Origin: Paenibacillus terricola
Lineage (GTDB): Bacteria > Bacillota > Bacilli > Paenibacillales > Paenibacillaceae
Assembly (NCBI RefSeq): GCF_014779765.1
Contig: NZ_JACXZA010000004.1
Location: 124,001 to 188,000 of the forward strand
Direction of reading: 5' to 3'
DNA: 64,000 bases
Positions within the stretch are counted from its first letter, which is position 1. Every line of letters begins with the position of its first letter. Made by a program: the position numbers and the translations under genes. The notes below the pieces were generated by a model, which was given only the letters and a program-made list of their open reading frames with translations, searched no databases and was not told where the DNA came from. This document shows, piece by piece, positions 52,037-60,136 of the stretch.

Positions 52037-52049
52037 CGCTGTGTACAAA

Positions 52050-52090
52050 AACAAAACACTCACTGCTGCATGCAGCGGTGAGCGTTTGTC
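52050..52090. terminator. Terminator between the UMP-kinase paralogue and CDF genes
   Basis: AAACACTCAC pairs imperfectly with GTGAGCGTTT, with an inner GCTGCATGCAGC stem. Confidence 0.7.
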
Positions 52091-52094
52091 ATTG

Positions 52095-52982
52095 CTATGC
52101 ATAGAAAGGATTCAGGTGCACGAGCACTTCATCCACATCGGAGTGACGTTTCATAATCGACTGTTTAATTTCGCGCGAAATATCATGTCCCTCTTGAATC
52201 GTAAGCTCGGCAGGGATGCTGACTCGCACATCGACCAGAATATAGTGGCCATGGTCTCTGGCCCGAACGCGGTCGATTCGTTTCACATGTTCAACGGACT
52301 TAATGATCTGACAGAAGTCATCCAGCTTCTCTTTGCTTACCGTCGTTTCCATCAGCACGTTGGTCGCTTCTTTGCCGATATCGATCGCCAGCTTCAAGAC
52401 GAAGTACGATACGATAATGCCCGCAATCGGGTCGCCGTACGATAAGTAGCTGATCCCATAATGCTCGCCAACGAGCGACAGGCTAATACCAAGCACAGCA
52501 GCGATCGAAGCATACACATCGGCAAGGTGGTCGTAGGCGGTAGCCAGTAAGCCTTTGGAGTTCGATGCTCTTCCTAACTTGATGGTATAACGATACAACC
52601 AGAACTTCCACACAAGCGATATGAATGCGGCCAGCAGGGCGATATAACTTGTTGGATGAGGGTCTTCGAACAGACTCGTCACCGCATGATAAGCCATATA
52701 GAACGATGCGACAGCGAGGATAAGGCCTACAATGCCGGACGCGAGCACTTCCGCTTTGCCATGCCCATAAGGATGATCCTCATCGGCCGGGCGCTTCGAT
52801 ATTTGCATCGACCCCAGGGCAGCACCCGTTGCAATGACATCTCCTGCGTTATGTACGCCATCTGCTAAGAGAACAGGACTGCTGAATACAAGACCAACAG
52901 AGATTTTGCCCACGGTTAGAAAAATATTGCTGAATAAGCTGATCCAAACGGCGATGATGGATTGATTGCTGTCCTTACTCAA
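52095..52982 (-). CDS. Cation diffusion facilitator (CDF) metal efflux protein
   Basis: 295 aa from TTG 52982 with GGAGG at 8 nt (an in-frame TTG 52997 overlaps it). Six membrane segments with the CDF metal site pattern: ADGVHNAGDV (HxxxD in helix 2) and AYDHLADVYAS (HxxxD in helix 5), HPYGHGKAE in the connecting loop. Cytoplasmic C-terminal domain with RIDRVRARDHGHYILVDVRV. Predicted Zn/Mn/Co exporter in the membrane; exact metal unclear. Confidence 0.9.
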   Translation of the reverse strand: MSKDSNQSIIAVWISLFSNIFLTVGKISVGLVFSSPVLLADGVHNAGDVIATGAALGSMQISKRPADEDHPYGHGKAEVLASGIVGLILAVASFYMAYHAVTSLFEDPHPTSYIALLAAFISLVWKFWLYRYTIKLGRASNSKGLLATAYDHLADVYASIAAVLGISLSLVGEHYGISYLSYGDPIAGIIVSYFVLKLAIDIGKEATNVLMETTVSKEKLDDFCQIIKSVEHVKRIDRVRARDHGHYILVDVRVSIPAELTIQEGHDISREIKQSIMKRHSDVDEVLVHLNPFYA

Positions 52983-53167
52983 TACAAGTGCCTCCAATGT
53001 TCACAATATCCTGTGTCATTATAGTTTACAGAAACCGTGTGGGTCTAGAGAAACAGTCTTGCCCCGATCAACTACTTTTCGTTGCGCGCAAAGAAGTTTT
53101 AACGTTCTAATAGTTTTGCCTTAGGCCAACACTGCACCCTTCTCACTATGCTCGCAATAAACAATAA

Positions 53168-53191
53168 AGGCCATCCTATGAAGGATGGCCT
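53168..53191 (-). terminator. Terminator of the stalk-domain gene
   Basis: AGGCCATCCT pairs with AGGATGGCCT over a 4-nt loop; same stem core as at 41242, 45111 and 47870. Confidence 0.75.
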
Positions 53192-53245
53192 AATACACCG
53201 ATTATTTATTCCACTATTGTGTAAAGATGCTGCACCAAGCTCAAA

Positions 53246-54004
53246 TTACCTGGCCGCATACAAAATGGTAAGCCCTTGCTTTGTTGTTTGGTTAATGATC
53301 GTGAAATCCAATAATTTCTCTTTATCTTGCACAATGTTCAGGGAGGCCTTATAGGTTTCTCCATTAACGTTGAATTCACCCGATCCAACGCCAGCCTCGA
53401 ACTTGACCGTGAATTTAACGCCATTTAGTTCCGGGCTACCCTTATAGGTCACCTCAGCCTCTGCTTGCGTATCGGAGTTGAAGTCCAGCTTCATAGATCC
53501 ATTCGGCCTACTCCAGACCTCATCGAATAGATCACGTGCCGAAGCTTGCACGACAGGCTGCGTTGCTGTTGTAGTCGAATTAGGATTTGTTGCGATCGGA
53601 TTCGATCCTGTTGCAGTTGGCTCGGGCTTTGTTGCGGCCTGTCCCGTCTCTGTTGCGGTCGGTTCCGGTTTTGTTACAACCGGATTCGTTGAATTAGATT
53701 GGACAGGTTCCTTGGATCCGGCAGTGGAGTCAATCGAAATGGTCTGTGTCTTATTGTCCCACTTAACCGTCGCTCCAAGCTCCTCTGCCACGAATCGTGC
53801 AGGAACATATGTAGAGTTCTTATAGTTCAATACGGAATAGCCATCCTCGAGCTTCTTCTCTTCGCCGTTAAACTTGAATGTAATACCATCTTTCAGAAAG
53901 GCAGAAATGGCAGTACTCTGAGAGGCAGCAGCTGCTCCAGCACCTGTTATCATCGATCCTAACAACACACCAATTACGAGCTGTTTGTACTTCATCCGTA
54001 TCAT
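53246..54004 (-). CDS. Secreted protein with copper-amine-oxidase N-type (stalk) domain
   Basis: 252 aa. Signal peptide with VIGVLLGSMITGAGAAAAS core, probable cleavage after AAA-S. Stalk domain (about 35-92): DGITFKFNGEE, GYSVLNYKNSTYVPARFVAEELGATVKWDNKTQTISI. A Thr/Pro-rich linker with TKPEPTAT repeats (95-150), then a C-terminal beta-rich domain (155-252). Extracellular or wall-attached; binding partner unknown. Start ATG 54004 follows AGAGGAG; ATG 53995 is an alternative. Confidence 0.85.
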   Translation of the reverse strand: MIRMKYKQLVIGVLLGSMITGAGAAAASQSTAISAFLKDGITFKFNGEEKKLEDGYSVLNYKNSTYVPARFVAEELGATVKWDNKTQTISIDSTAGSKEPVQSNSTNPVVTKPEPTATETGQAATKPEPTATGSNPIATNPNSTTTATQPVVQASARDLFDEVWSRPNGSMKLDFNSDTQAEAEVTYKGSPELNGVKFTVKFEAGVGSGEFNVNGETYKASLNIVQDKEKLLDFTIINQTTKQGLTILYAAR

Positions 54005-54208
54005 CTACTCCTCTTGTTTATAATTTCCATGCAACTAAGTTAGACGATCTAGTTAAGTAAAATGTTTCTATATTATACATATAAATTAATTTCAAGCTGA
54101 TGCAGGGACACGCTGCGGCTTTATTTGTTTGCATGTAGTTAGAAGGAGGATGCATGCCTTAAATGGAATATACTGTGTTGGTTTCTCACTTGAAGAGGAG
54201 GCTAACCA

Positions 54209-54944
54209 ATGGAACTTGTACAAGAGCAATATCTCGAATCCAATAAAAAAAAGCTGGGACGAAACAGCCCCGCGCTTCTTCGGAAGAACGGTGCTGCCGG
54301 TGTACGGCCCATTCCTGCCGATCGGGGAAATGACGAACAAGAGGGTCCTTGAAATCGGCTGCGGAAGCGGGCACTCCCTGCAATATATGGCCGCGCAAGG
54401 CGCTGTGGAATTGTGGGGAATCGATCTATCCGATACGCAGATCAATACGGCTCGGGAGTTGCTCCAAGAGCATGAGGATAAGCTGCATCTGTTCCAAGGG
54501 ACCATGGAGAACAACCCTGGCGTCCCAAGCGAGTATTTCGATGTTGTCTACTCTATCTATGCGCTTGGCTGGACCGTTGATCTTGGCAGGACGCTTCGCA
54601 ATGTCTTCAACTACTTGAAACCAGGCAGTACCTTCATTTTCAGCTGGGAGCATCCGCTTCACAGTCGCGTGAGCCAGCATGGCGATCAGCTCGTCATCAG
54701 CAAATCCTATCATGATGAAGGCCTGCAGCAATGCGAGCCATGGAATATTCCCGCGATTATGAATCAGGTGAAGCTTGGTACATACGTAAATGAGCTCATA
54801 CAGGCAGGCTTCCGAATCGAGCGGGTGGTGGAGGACGTTGTCATTCAAGAAGAGAACCGATCAGGGGATCCTGTTGTGTGGTACACCCCTATGAAGGCCG
54901 CGATCATCCCTCCTGCATTCATCATCAAGTGCACGAAGCCATAG
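54209..54944 (+). pseudogene. Class I SAM methyltransferase, apparently frameshifted in an A8 run
   Basis: ATG 54209, behind AGAGGAGG at 7 nt, starts MELVQEQYLESNKK. The frame breaks in a run of eight A (54245-54252). The other frame continues SWDETAPRFFG, VLEIGCGSGHSLQYMA (motif I), ELWGIDLS, FDVVYSIYALGW and ends at 54944, covering the whole Methyltransf_11-type domain. Seven A would join the two parts in frame. An upstream TTG at 54129 or ATG 54150 could open the second frame, with poorer start signals. It may be a sequencing or assembly error, a mutation, or slippage-dependent expression. Confidence 0.75.
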
Positions 54945-54977
54945 CGGTACTAATGATCTAACAGGAGTGAAAGACAC

Positions 54978-55730
54978 GTGAATAGCTACTACGGCGAGCT
55001 TTGTACCAAATTATATGAAGTCGACAAGTCAATTGCTGCGGGCAAGGAGCTTGAATTTTACCTTTCTTATGCGGATCGTGACAATTCGACGTTTCGTGTG
55101 CTCGAGCCGATGTGCGGCAATGGGCGGATGCTGATTCCTTTTATGCTCAATGGGATTCAGATCGAAGGCTTCGACATCTCGGAGGACATGCTCAAGGCGT
55201 GCCGGGAGAAAAGCGAGCGTTTAAATCTTATGCCTCACCTAACATTGCAGAAGATTGAGGAATTCGTTAGTCCACACCGATATGATCTCATAATGATCCC
55301 GTTCGGATCGTTTTCTCTGCTGCCCACTGATCTGGTTGGACCAAGTCTTGCGAATATGAAGGCTGTCCTTGCCGACCAAGGGAAGCTGCTGCTGACCACG
55401 ATGATGAAATATGACGGCATAGTTGAAATACCGGAGTGGAAAGAAACAGGCAGGACGGAGATAGACGGCGAGTGCATCGTCACCTATCGCAAGGTTCAAT
55501 ACGACATGGAGCAGTCCATGCTTCTTACTCAGCTGAAGTACGAGCTCGTAGTGAACGGCCAGGTAGTTCAGACGGAGTTGATGGATTTTCCGCTTCGCCT
55601 TTATAATGACGGGGAGTTTGAGGCGCTATTGGAGGAGAATGGTTTCCAATATGTCTTGCATCAAGTGAAGGACGGATACGGAGAGGGCACACGATTCCAT
55701 GTATTCGAATGCTCATTGACCCGCGCATAG
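54978..55730 (+). CDS. Class I SAM-dependent methyltransferase
   Basis: 250 aa, GTG start behind AGGAGTG. Motif I VLEPMCGNGRMLIPF, acidic loop GFDISEDML, motif region YDLIMIPFGSFSLL, C-terminal substrate-binding part. A typical Methyltransf_25-like fold with no target specificity apparent. It follows the frameshifted methyltransferase gene by 33 bp and may be co-transcribed. Confidence 0.87.
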   Translation: MNSYYGELCTKLYEVDKSIAAGKELEFYLSYADRDNSTFRVLEPMCGNGRMLIPFMLNGIQIEGFDISEDMLKACREKSERLNLMPHLTLQKIEEFVSPHRYDLIMIPFGSFSLLPTDLVGPSLANMKAVLADQGKLLLTTMMKYDGIVEIPEWKETGRTEIDGECIVTYRKVQYDMEQSMLLTQLKYELVVNGQVVQTELMDFPLRLYNDGEFEALLEENGFQYVLHQVKDGYGEGTRFHVFECSLTRA

Positions 55731-55802
55731 TCCGCATTTGAAGAGCAGCTGCTGCTTTGACTATAATAAGAGGGACATTGACCTTATGGAGGGAACATAC
55801 CT

Positions 55803-56282
55803 ATGTACCGTGCGACAGAAGATTTTGTACAAGATTGGGCTGCTTCGGCGGCAGGAACGCTTGCTGTAATGAATGCCATCACGGATGACACAATGGATAC
55901 GGCGATTGTGGAAGGGCACAGCACACTCGGCTGGCTGGCATGGCACTTGACGGGTACGGCAGGTTTCTTCGGTCAGATCGCAGGAATGCAGATTCCAGGC
56001 GTGGAACGCGGCGCTGCCATTCCAGCCCATATCGCTGACATTCTCAGCAAATATGAAGAAATCAACGAGGCATATGCACGTGAAGCGGCGAAGCTAACGG
56101 ACGAGCAGATGGTGGAAGAAATCGATACGTTCGGAAAAACGATGCCGCGCGGCAAGTTCCTTCGCCTGTTGATCGATCATCAGACGCATCACCGCGGCCA
56201 AATGACGGTTCTTCTCCGTCAAGCGGGTCTGCCGGTGCCAGGCGTTCTCGGACCAACGCGCGAAATGCAAGCTAGCAAGTAA
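55803..56282 (+). CDS. DinB-family protein
   Basis: 159 aa, RBS GGAGGG ahead of ATG 55803. A four-helix bundle with the His ligand in LGWLAWHLTG and the pair in DHQTHHRGQMTVLLRQAG. The HHRGQ signature is that of the DinB group. It is independent of the DinB protein at 22162. Function unknown, probably metal-dependent. Confidence 0.85.
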   Translation: MYRATEDFVQDWAASAAGTLAVMNAITDDTMDTAIVEGHSTLGWLAWHLTGTAGFFGQIAGMQIPGVERGAAIPAHIADILSKYEEINEAYAREAAKLTDEQMVEEIDTFGKTMPRGKFLRLLIDHQTHHRGQMTVLLRQAGLPVPGVLGPTREMQASK

Positions 56283-56286
56283 AACG

Positions 56287-56325
56287 TCAGAAACCGTGAT
56301 AGCACTTGCTATCACGGTTTTTATT
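56287..56325 (+). terminator. Terminator after the DinB gene
   Basis: AAACCGTGATAGCA pairs with TGCTATCACGGTTT, followed by TTTATT. Confidence 0.85.
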
Positions 56326-56474
56326 AACACGGTGACTACGAGCAACCCCGACCAAAGTCCATGGCCCGAACCATTCCGCAGCAGGTATGTAGCGACTCCC
56401 AATTGATGTAAACTGAGAAACAAGATGAGGATGGAGCAAGACCTCTTAGGGTCAATGGGGAGGATGAAGTCAAG

Positions 56475-57386
56475 ATGAGCATGAGAAAATTTGTCGGCTT
56501 TATATTGGTCATGGTCGGTATTCTTGTATTTGTTCAATATCAGTTCGGCGGCAGCCGTAAGAGCGAGGATTATGACCGTACGTGGACCTTTGATAATAAG
56601 GAGATGCACGAGCTTAAGATCGCAACGGACAGTATGGGATTGGACGTTAAATTCGTGAAAAGCACGGACGGCAGCAACTCCGTTCGGATCGCAGGGCGGG
56701 CGAAAGAGGATATCGTCGACAAAATCAAAAGCACGGAGCTTGAGGGCGGCCAGCTGGACATTGATTTGAACGGCAAATGGCATATCGGATTCCCAAGTTT
56801 CTCCGATTTCCGGTCGAGTAATCAAATCGTTACGGTGACACTGACGGATGAAGCGGCAAAGGCACTGGAAACCTTAAATATAAGCGGTGATTCCAGCTCC
56901 CTGAGCGTAACAGGCGCATCTGCGCTGAATGGCAGCATCAAATCGGATTCGGGCAGCATCAGACTCGAGAACTACGAAGGCAAGGCGCTATCGGTAAGGT
57001 CGGATTCCGGCAGCATCAAGCTCAATGATTATCAAGGCGATACGCTGTCAATGAAGTCGGACTCGGGCAGTATCCGTGCCGAGAATGTCCGCTCGGAAGT
57101 GAAAGCATCCTCCGACTCCGGCAGCATCACGATTGAACGCCTTCAAGGTACGGCTGAGCTGAGTTCAGATTCGGGTCATATAGAGCTGGTGAAGGAAGAC
57201 AGCACTGGCGCGAATGTGAAGAGTGATTCCGGCAGTGTTCGAATCGAGGTTCCTGTTTCTTATGGCGGAACATACGATCTAAAGTCGGATTCTGGATCGA
57301 TTCGCAAGCCCGATCAGCACGGAACGTCCAGCGAAGTGATCAAGGTGCGTACGGACAGCGGCAGCATTCGGGTTGAACAGCAATAA
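56475..57386 (+). CDS. DUF4097-family beta-helix-like protein
   Basis: 303 aa. One hydrophobic N-terminal segment (residues 5-23), a linker, then (about 140-303) repeated units carrying SDSGSI/RxDSGSI motifs (at least nine occurrences), typical of the DUF4097 polymeric beta-sheet. Membrane-attached with its repeats outside or inside the cell; role unknown, often near envelope-stress regulators. Monocistronic, ending at a terminator near 57403. Confidence 0.85.
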   Translation: MSMRKFVGFILVMVGILVFVQYQFGGSRKSEDYDRTWTFDNKEMHELKIATDSMGLDVKFVKSTDGSNSVRIAGRAKEDIVDKIKSTELEGGQLDIDLNGKWHIGFPSFSDFRSSNQIVTVTLTDEAAKALETLNISGDSSSLSVTGASALNGSIKSDSGSIRLENYEGKALSVRSDSGSIKLNDYQGDTLSMKSDSGSIRAENVRSEVKASSDSGSITIERLQGTAELSSDSGHIELVKEDSTGANVKSDSGSVRIEVPVSYGGTYDLKSDSGSIRKPDQHGTSSEVIKVRTDSGSIRVEQQ

Positions 57387-57402
57387 TGCATAGTAATGGC
57401 AG

Positions 57403-57432
57403 GCCACTCCTTATCGGGAGTGGTCTTGTTTA
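57403..57432 (+). terminator. Terminator after the DUF4097 gene
   Basis: GGCCACTCC pairs with GGAGTGGTC, followed by TTGTTT. Confidence 0.7.
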
Positions 57433-57478
57433 TGCTGCTGCTGGTCGTTAAACGAGGCGATATGGAAATCGCTTTAGC

Positions 57479-57507
57479 TTGACAGGGCAGTTGTCGCTTT
57501 GTAGGAT
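57479..57507 (+). promoter_or_regulatory. Promoter of the ArsR-type gene
   Basis: -35 TTGACA (57479-57484), 17-nt spacer, -10 TAGGAT (57502-57507). The coding start is 7 nt downstream, and GACA...TGTC half-sites span the spacer (57481-57495). Confidence 0.6.
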
Positions 57508-57513
57508 AGTTGT

Positions 57514-57807
57514 ATGACTATCAAACAATCGACTGTTGACGACGACAAGCGGGCACTTGCCTTCAAGGCGCTTTCCGAGAAGAAGCGGATCGAGATCGTT
57601 CGTTACTTGCAGCACCAGCCGGACCATAACAGCTGCGGCGAGATTGCCAGAGCAATGGGGATGGACAAGTCCAACGTAACGTACCATCTGAAGATTATGT
57701 ATGACGCTGACCTTATCCGCTACGTGCGGGAAGGACAAAATAAGAAAATTTTTGTGCAGGAAAATCAATTTCAGGCCATATTGCCAGGTTTCTTGGAGAG
57801 CCTATAA
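57514..57807 (+). CDS. ArsR-family winged-helix regulator, probably leaderless
   Basis: 97 aa. HTH: CGEIARAMGMDKSNVTYHLKIMYDADLIRYVREGQNKK, matching ArsR-type helix-turn-helix plus wing. No cysteine metal site of SmtB/ArsR kind is obvious. The start ATG is 7 nt after the predicted -10 box and has no RBS, so the transcript may be leaderless, unless another promoter operates. Likely regulates the downstream NADP oxidoreductase or itself. Confidence 0.8.
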   Translation: MTIKQSTVDDDKRALAFKALSEKKRIEIVRYLQHQPDHNSCGEIARAMGMDKSNVTYHLKIMYDADLIRYVREGQNKKIFVQENQFQAILPGFLESL

Positions 57808-57928
57808 CGGTGCCAAGGAACTTATTTTTTGGATAGATAGTTTGAAAGTTTTAAAACTATTAACCAAGGTTGCTTGCCGTCATCCGTCTGATCGTTACAC
57901 ATCCTATATATGAAAGTGGGAATTAACC

Positions 57929-58936
57929 ATGATGAATAAACAAATTACGCTGCAATCGCGCCCGCAAGGCTACCCGACAGATGAAACATTTGCGGTAAAG
58001 GAAGTGCCAGTACGCCAGCCGGAGGAGAACGAGGTTGTCGTCAAATCCATTTATCTGTCCGTTGACCCGTACATGCGCGGCCGTATGAGCGCAGCAAAGT
58101 CGTACGTAGAACCGTACCGGATTGGCGAGGTCATTGAAGGCGGCGGCGTCGGCGAGGTTGTGGAGTCGCGTTCGGAGCAGTTCAAGCCGGGCGACAAAGT
58201 GCTTGGCATGCTGAACTGGCAGCTGTACAGCGTACACAACGCCAGCGCGCTGCGCAAGGTGGACGACCAAGCAGCGCCATTGTCGGCTTATCTCGGCGTT
58301 ATCGGCATGACGGGTCTGACCGCTTATTTCGGATTGATGGATATCGGCCGTCCGAAAGCAGGGGAGACGGTGGTCGTCTCGGGAGCAGCAGGCGCGGTTG
58401 GATCGATCGTCGGGCAAATTGCCAAGATCCAAGGCGCACGCGTCGTCGGCATCGCGGGTTCCGATGAGAAAACGAAGTGGTTGACCGAGCAGCTCGGGTT
58501 CGATGCCGCAATCAACTACAAAGAGGCAGCAGATCTGTCTGCGGCGATCGGGCAGGCTTGCCCGCAAGGCGTGGACGTCTACTTCGACAATGTTGGCGGC
58601 GCGGTTACCGATGCGGTCATGAACCACCTGAACGACTATGCGCGCGTTCCGCTGTGCGGTTCCATCTCGGCCTATAATGATGCATCTGGCGGCAGCGACA
58701 TTGGTCCACGTCCTTACGTGAAGCTGATCAAGACGCGTTCGCTTATGAAGGGCTTCGTGCTTGGCGAGTATATGGATCGTCTGCCTGAGGGTGCTCGGGC
58801 GCTTGGTCAATGGCTGTCCGAAGGCAAGCTCCGTTATGAGGAGACGATCTTCGAAGGCTTCGACCGTATGCCAGAAGCATTCATGGAGCTGTTCAAAGGC
58901 TCCAACATCGGCAAAATGCTCGTGAAGGTTGACTAA
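57929..58936 (+). CDS. MDR-family NADP-dependent oxidoreductase (YfmJ-like)
   Basis: 335 aa. Medium-chain dehydrogenase with an N-terminal SVDPYMRGRMS block, the NADP fold VVVSGAAGAVGSIVGQIAKIQGARVVGIAGSDEK (about 150-185), and YFDNVGG. No zinc-binding cysteine cluster, as in the leukotriene-B4 dehydrogenase / alkenal reductase branch (YfmJ, CurA). Probably reduces alpha,beta-unsaturated carbonyls in oxidative stress. It follows the ArsR-type gene by 121 bp. Confidence 0.9.
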   Translation: MMNKQITLQSRPQGYPTDETFAVKEVPVRQPEENEVVVKSIYLSVDPYMRGRMSAAKSYVEPYRIGEVIEGGGVGEVVESRSEQFKPGDKVLGMLNWQLYSVHNASALRKVDDQAAPLSAYLGVIGMTGLTAYFGLMDIGRPKAGETVVVSGAAGAVGSIVGQIAKIQGARVVGIAGSDEKTKWLTEQLGFDAAINYKEAADLSAAIGQACPQGVDVYFDNVGGAVTDAVMNHLNDYARVPLCGSISAYNDASGGSDIGPRPYVKLIKTRSLMKGFVLGEYMDRLPEGARALGQWLSEGKLRYEETIFEGFDRMPEAFMELFKGSNIGKMLVKVD

Positions 58937-59042
58937 CCACGGCTGCAATAACCGCGCATAGCTCACTTGGATCAGCGGTGTTAATAACAAGCCGTTTACC
59001 TAATTTGTAACGTGAGTTCCGTTTACGGGTGCAAATAGGTAT

Positions 59043-59090
59043 AAAAAATGACGCTCAAACTGACAAAGTCAGTGGGCGTCATTTTTTGTG
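59043..59090 (+). terminator. Terminator in the oxidoreductase-helD gap
   Basis: AAAAAATGACGC pairs with GCGTCATTTTTT, with inner CTGAC/GTCAG, about 110 nt after the oxidoreductase stop. Confidence 0.85.
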
Positions 59091-59171
59091 ATATTCATGC
59101 GATCTGGCCTGTACTGCAGAATTATGGCTTAATCAAGGCTATCTTATGCAATACCGGAGAAGAGGGCTGCG

Positions 59172-59356
59172 TTTTGTATGATTTTTCGTACAAATCACCA
59201 GAGTCCATGCAGTTTTCGGACGATTTTGTATGATTTTTCGTACAGATCGCCTGGGTTCATGCGGATTTCGGACAGTTTTGTATGATTCTTCGTACAAAAG
59301 CTCAAGAATCAAAGCAGGGCCAGCCTGTTGTATACGATTTTTCACACAAATCATCG
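59172..59356. repeat. Tandem 52-bp non-coding repeats with internal hairpins
   Basis: TTTTGTATGAT begins at 59172, 59224 and 59276 (exact 52-bp period); a fourth, degraded unit begins near 59326. Each unit contains TGTATGATTTTTCGTACA-like inverted arms that can fold into a stem. No ORF is shared by the units. Confidence 0.8.
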
Positions 59357-59370
59357 CTATGAAGCTGGCC

Positions 59371-59803
59371 AACGGACCACAGTGACCTTATTCTCGCGAA
59401 TCGGCCTAGTTTAGCGTTCTAATGAATCCAGGAGACGTTATATGCTACTTTACAGATTATTTGAAATGGATTTATACGGAATAGTGATGCTGGAGTCCGT
59501 TAGCGCGGCTTAGGTTCATTTTCACAACAATAGCGCTGCCTCAGTTCCTTAGTGTGTCTGAGACAATTGTGCCGTCTTAATATATACGTTCGCAGCAGCA
59601 TAATGACATACATGCAGGTTAACGAACCACAGTGACCTTATTCGCGCGATTTGGCCTAGTTTAGCGTTCTAACGAATCCAGGAGGCGCTATAGGTTACTT
59701 TGCAGACGATTTGTAACGGCTATATAAGGAATAGTGATGCTGGGGTTCGTTAGCGCTGCTTATGTTCATCTTCGACACAATAGTGCCTCCTCAGTTCCTT
59801 AGC
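59371..59803. repeat. Two direct copies of a ~185-bp non-coding element
   Basis: 59371-59553 and 59621-59803 align without net indels at an offset of exactly 250 bp, both opening CCACAGTGACCTTATT and ending TCAGTTCCTTAG. Divergence is moderate. No ORF, RNA family or mobile-element end is recognised. The remainder of the 58937-60136 gap holds the terminator, the 52-bp repeats and the helD promoter. Confidence 0.8.
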
Positions 59804-59977
59804 GAGACCATTACCGTACCGTACACACGTTAATCCAATTGTTTTCCTACTGCCAGTTTGCTGCAGATTCGTTATGCCTGGGTAGCAATAACGGCAATAA
59901 CGGCCTCATGCCGGGATCCGTCATTCACCGATAAACAAAAAAATCGGCCATCGGCCGATTATGGGTAAAATTTGAAA

Positions 59978-60006
59978 TTGCACGCCAAGATGCGCTGTGG
60001 TATGAT
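59978..60006 (+). promoter_or_regulatory. Predicted sigma-A promoter of helD
   Basis: -35 TTGCAC (59978-59983), 17-nt spacer, -10 TATGAT (60001-60006); about 130 nt of leader before the ATG. A stem AATCGGCC/GGCCGATT lies just upstream (59942-59960). Confidence 0.65.
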
Positions 60007-60136
60007 TAGAAAACCACTGAGCAGTTTTTAAAGTTGAGTAAAGTTAACCCATCTTATTTACACTTTAATCTTACCATGAGACTTGAAGCAATGTCAAATG
60101 TTTTTTTGCACAATCGGAAGGGAGTGTACGCAGGCT

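Noticed and set aside
59139-59372. 77-codon minus-strand ORF over the 52-bp repeats
   Set aside because: 52 is not a multiple of three, so the units are read in different frames; no RBS and no family. Treated as non-coding.
60007-60136. Rifamycin-associated element before helD
   Set aside because: The roughly 130-nt leader lacks the G/C-rich inverted repeat expected of that element.
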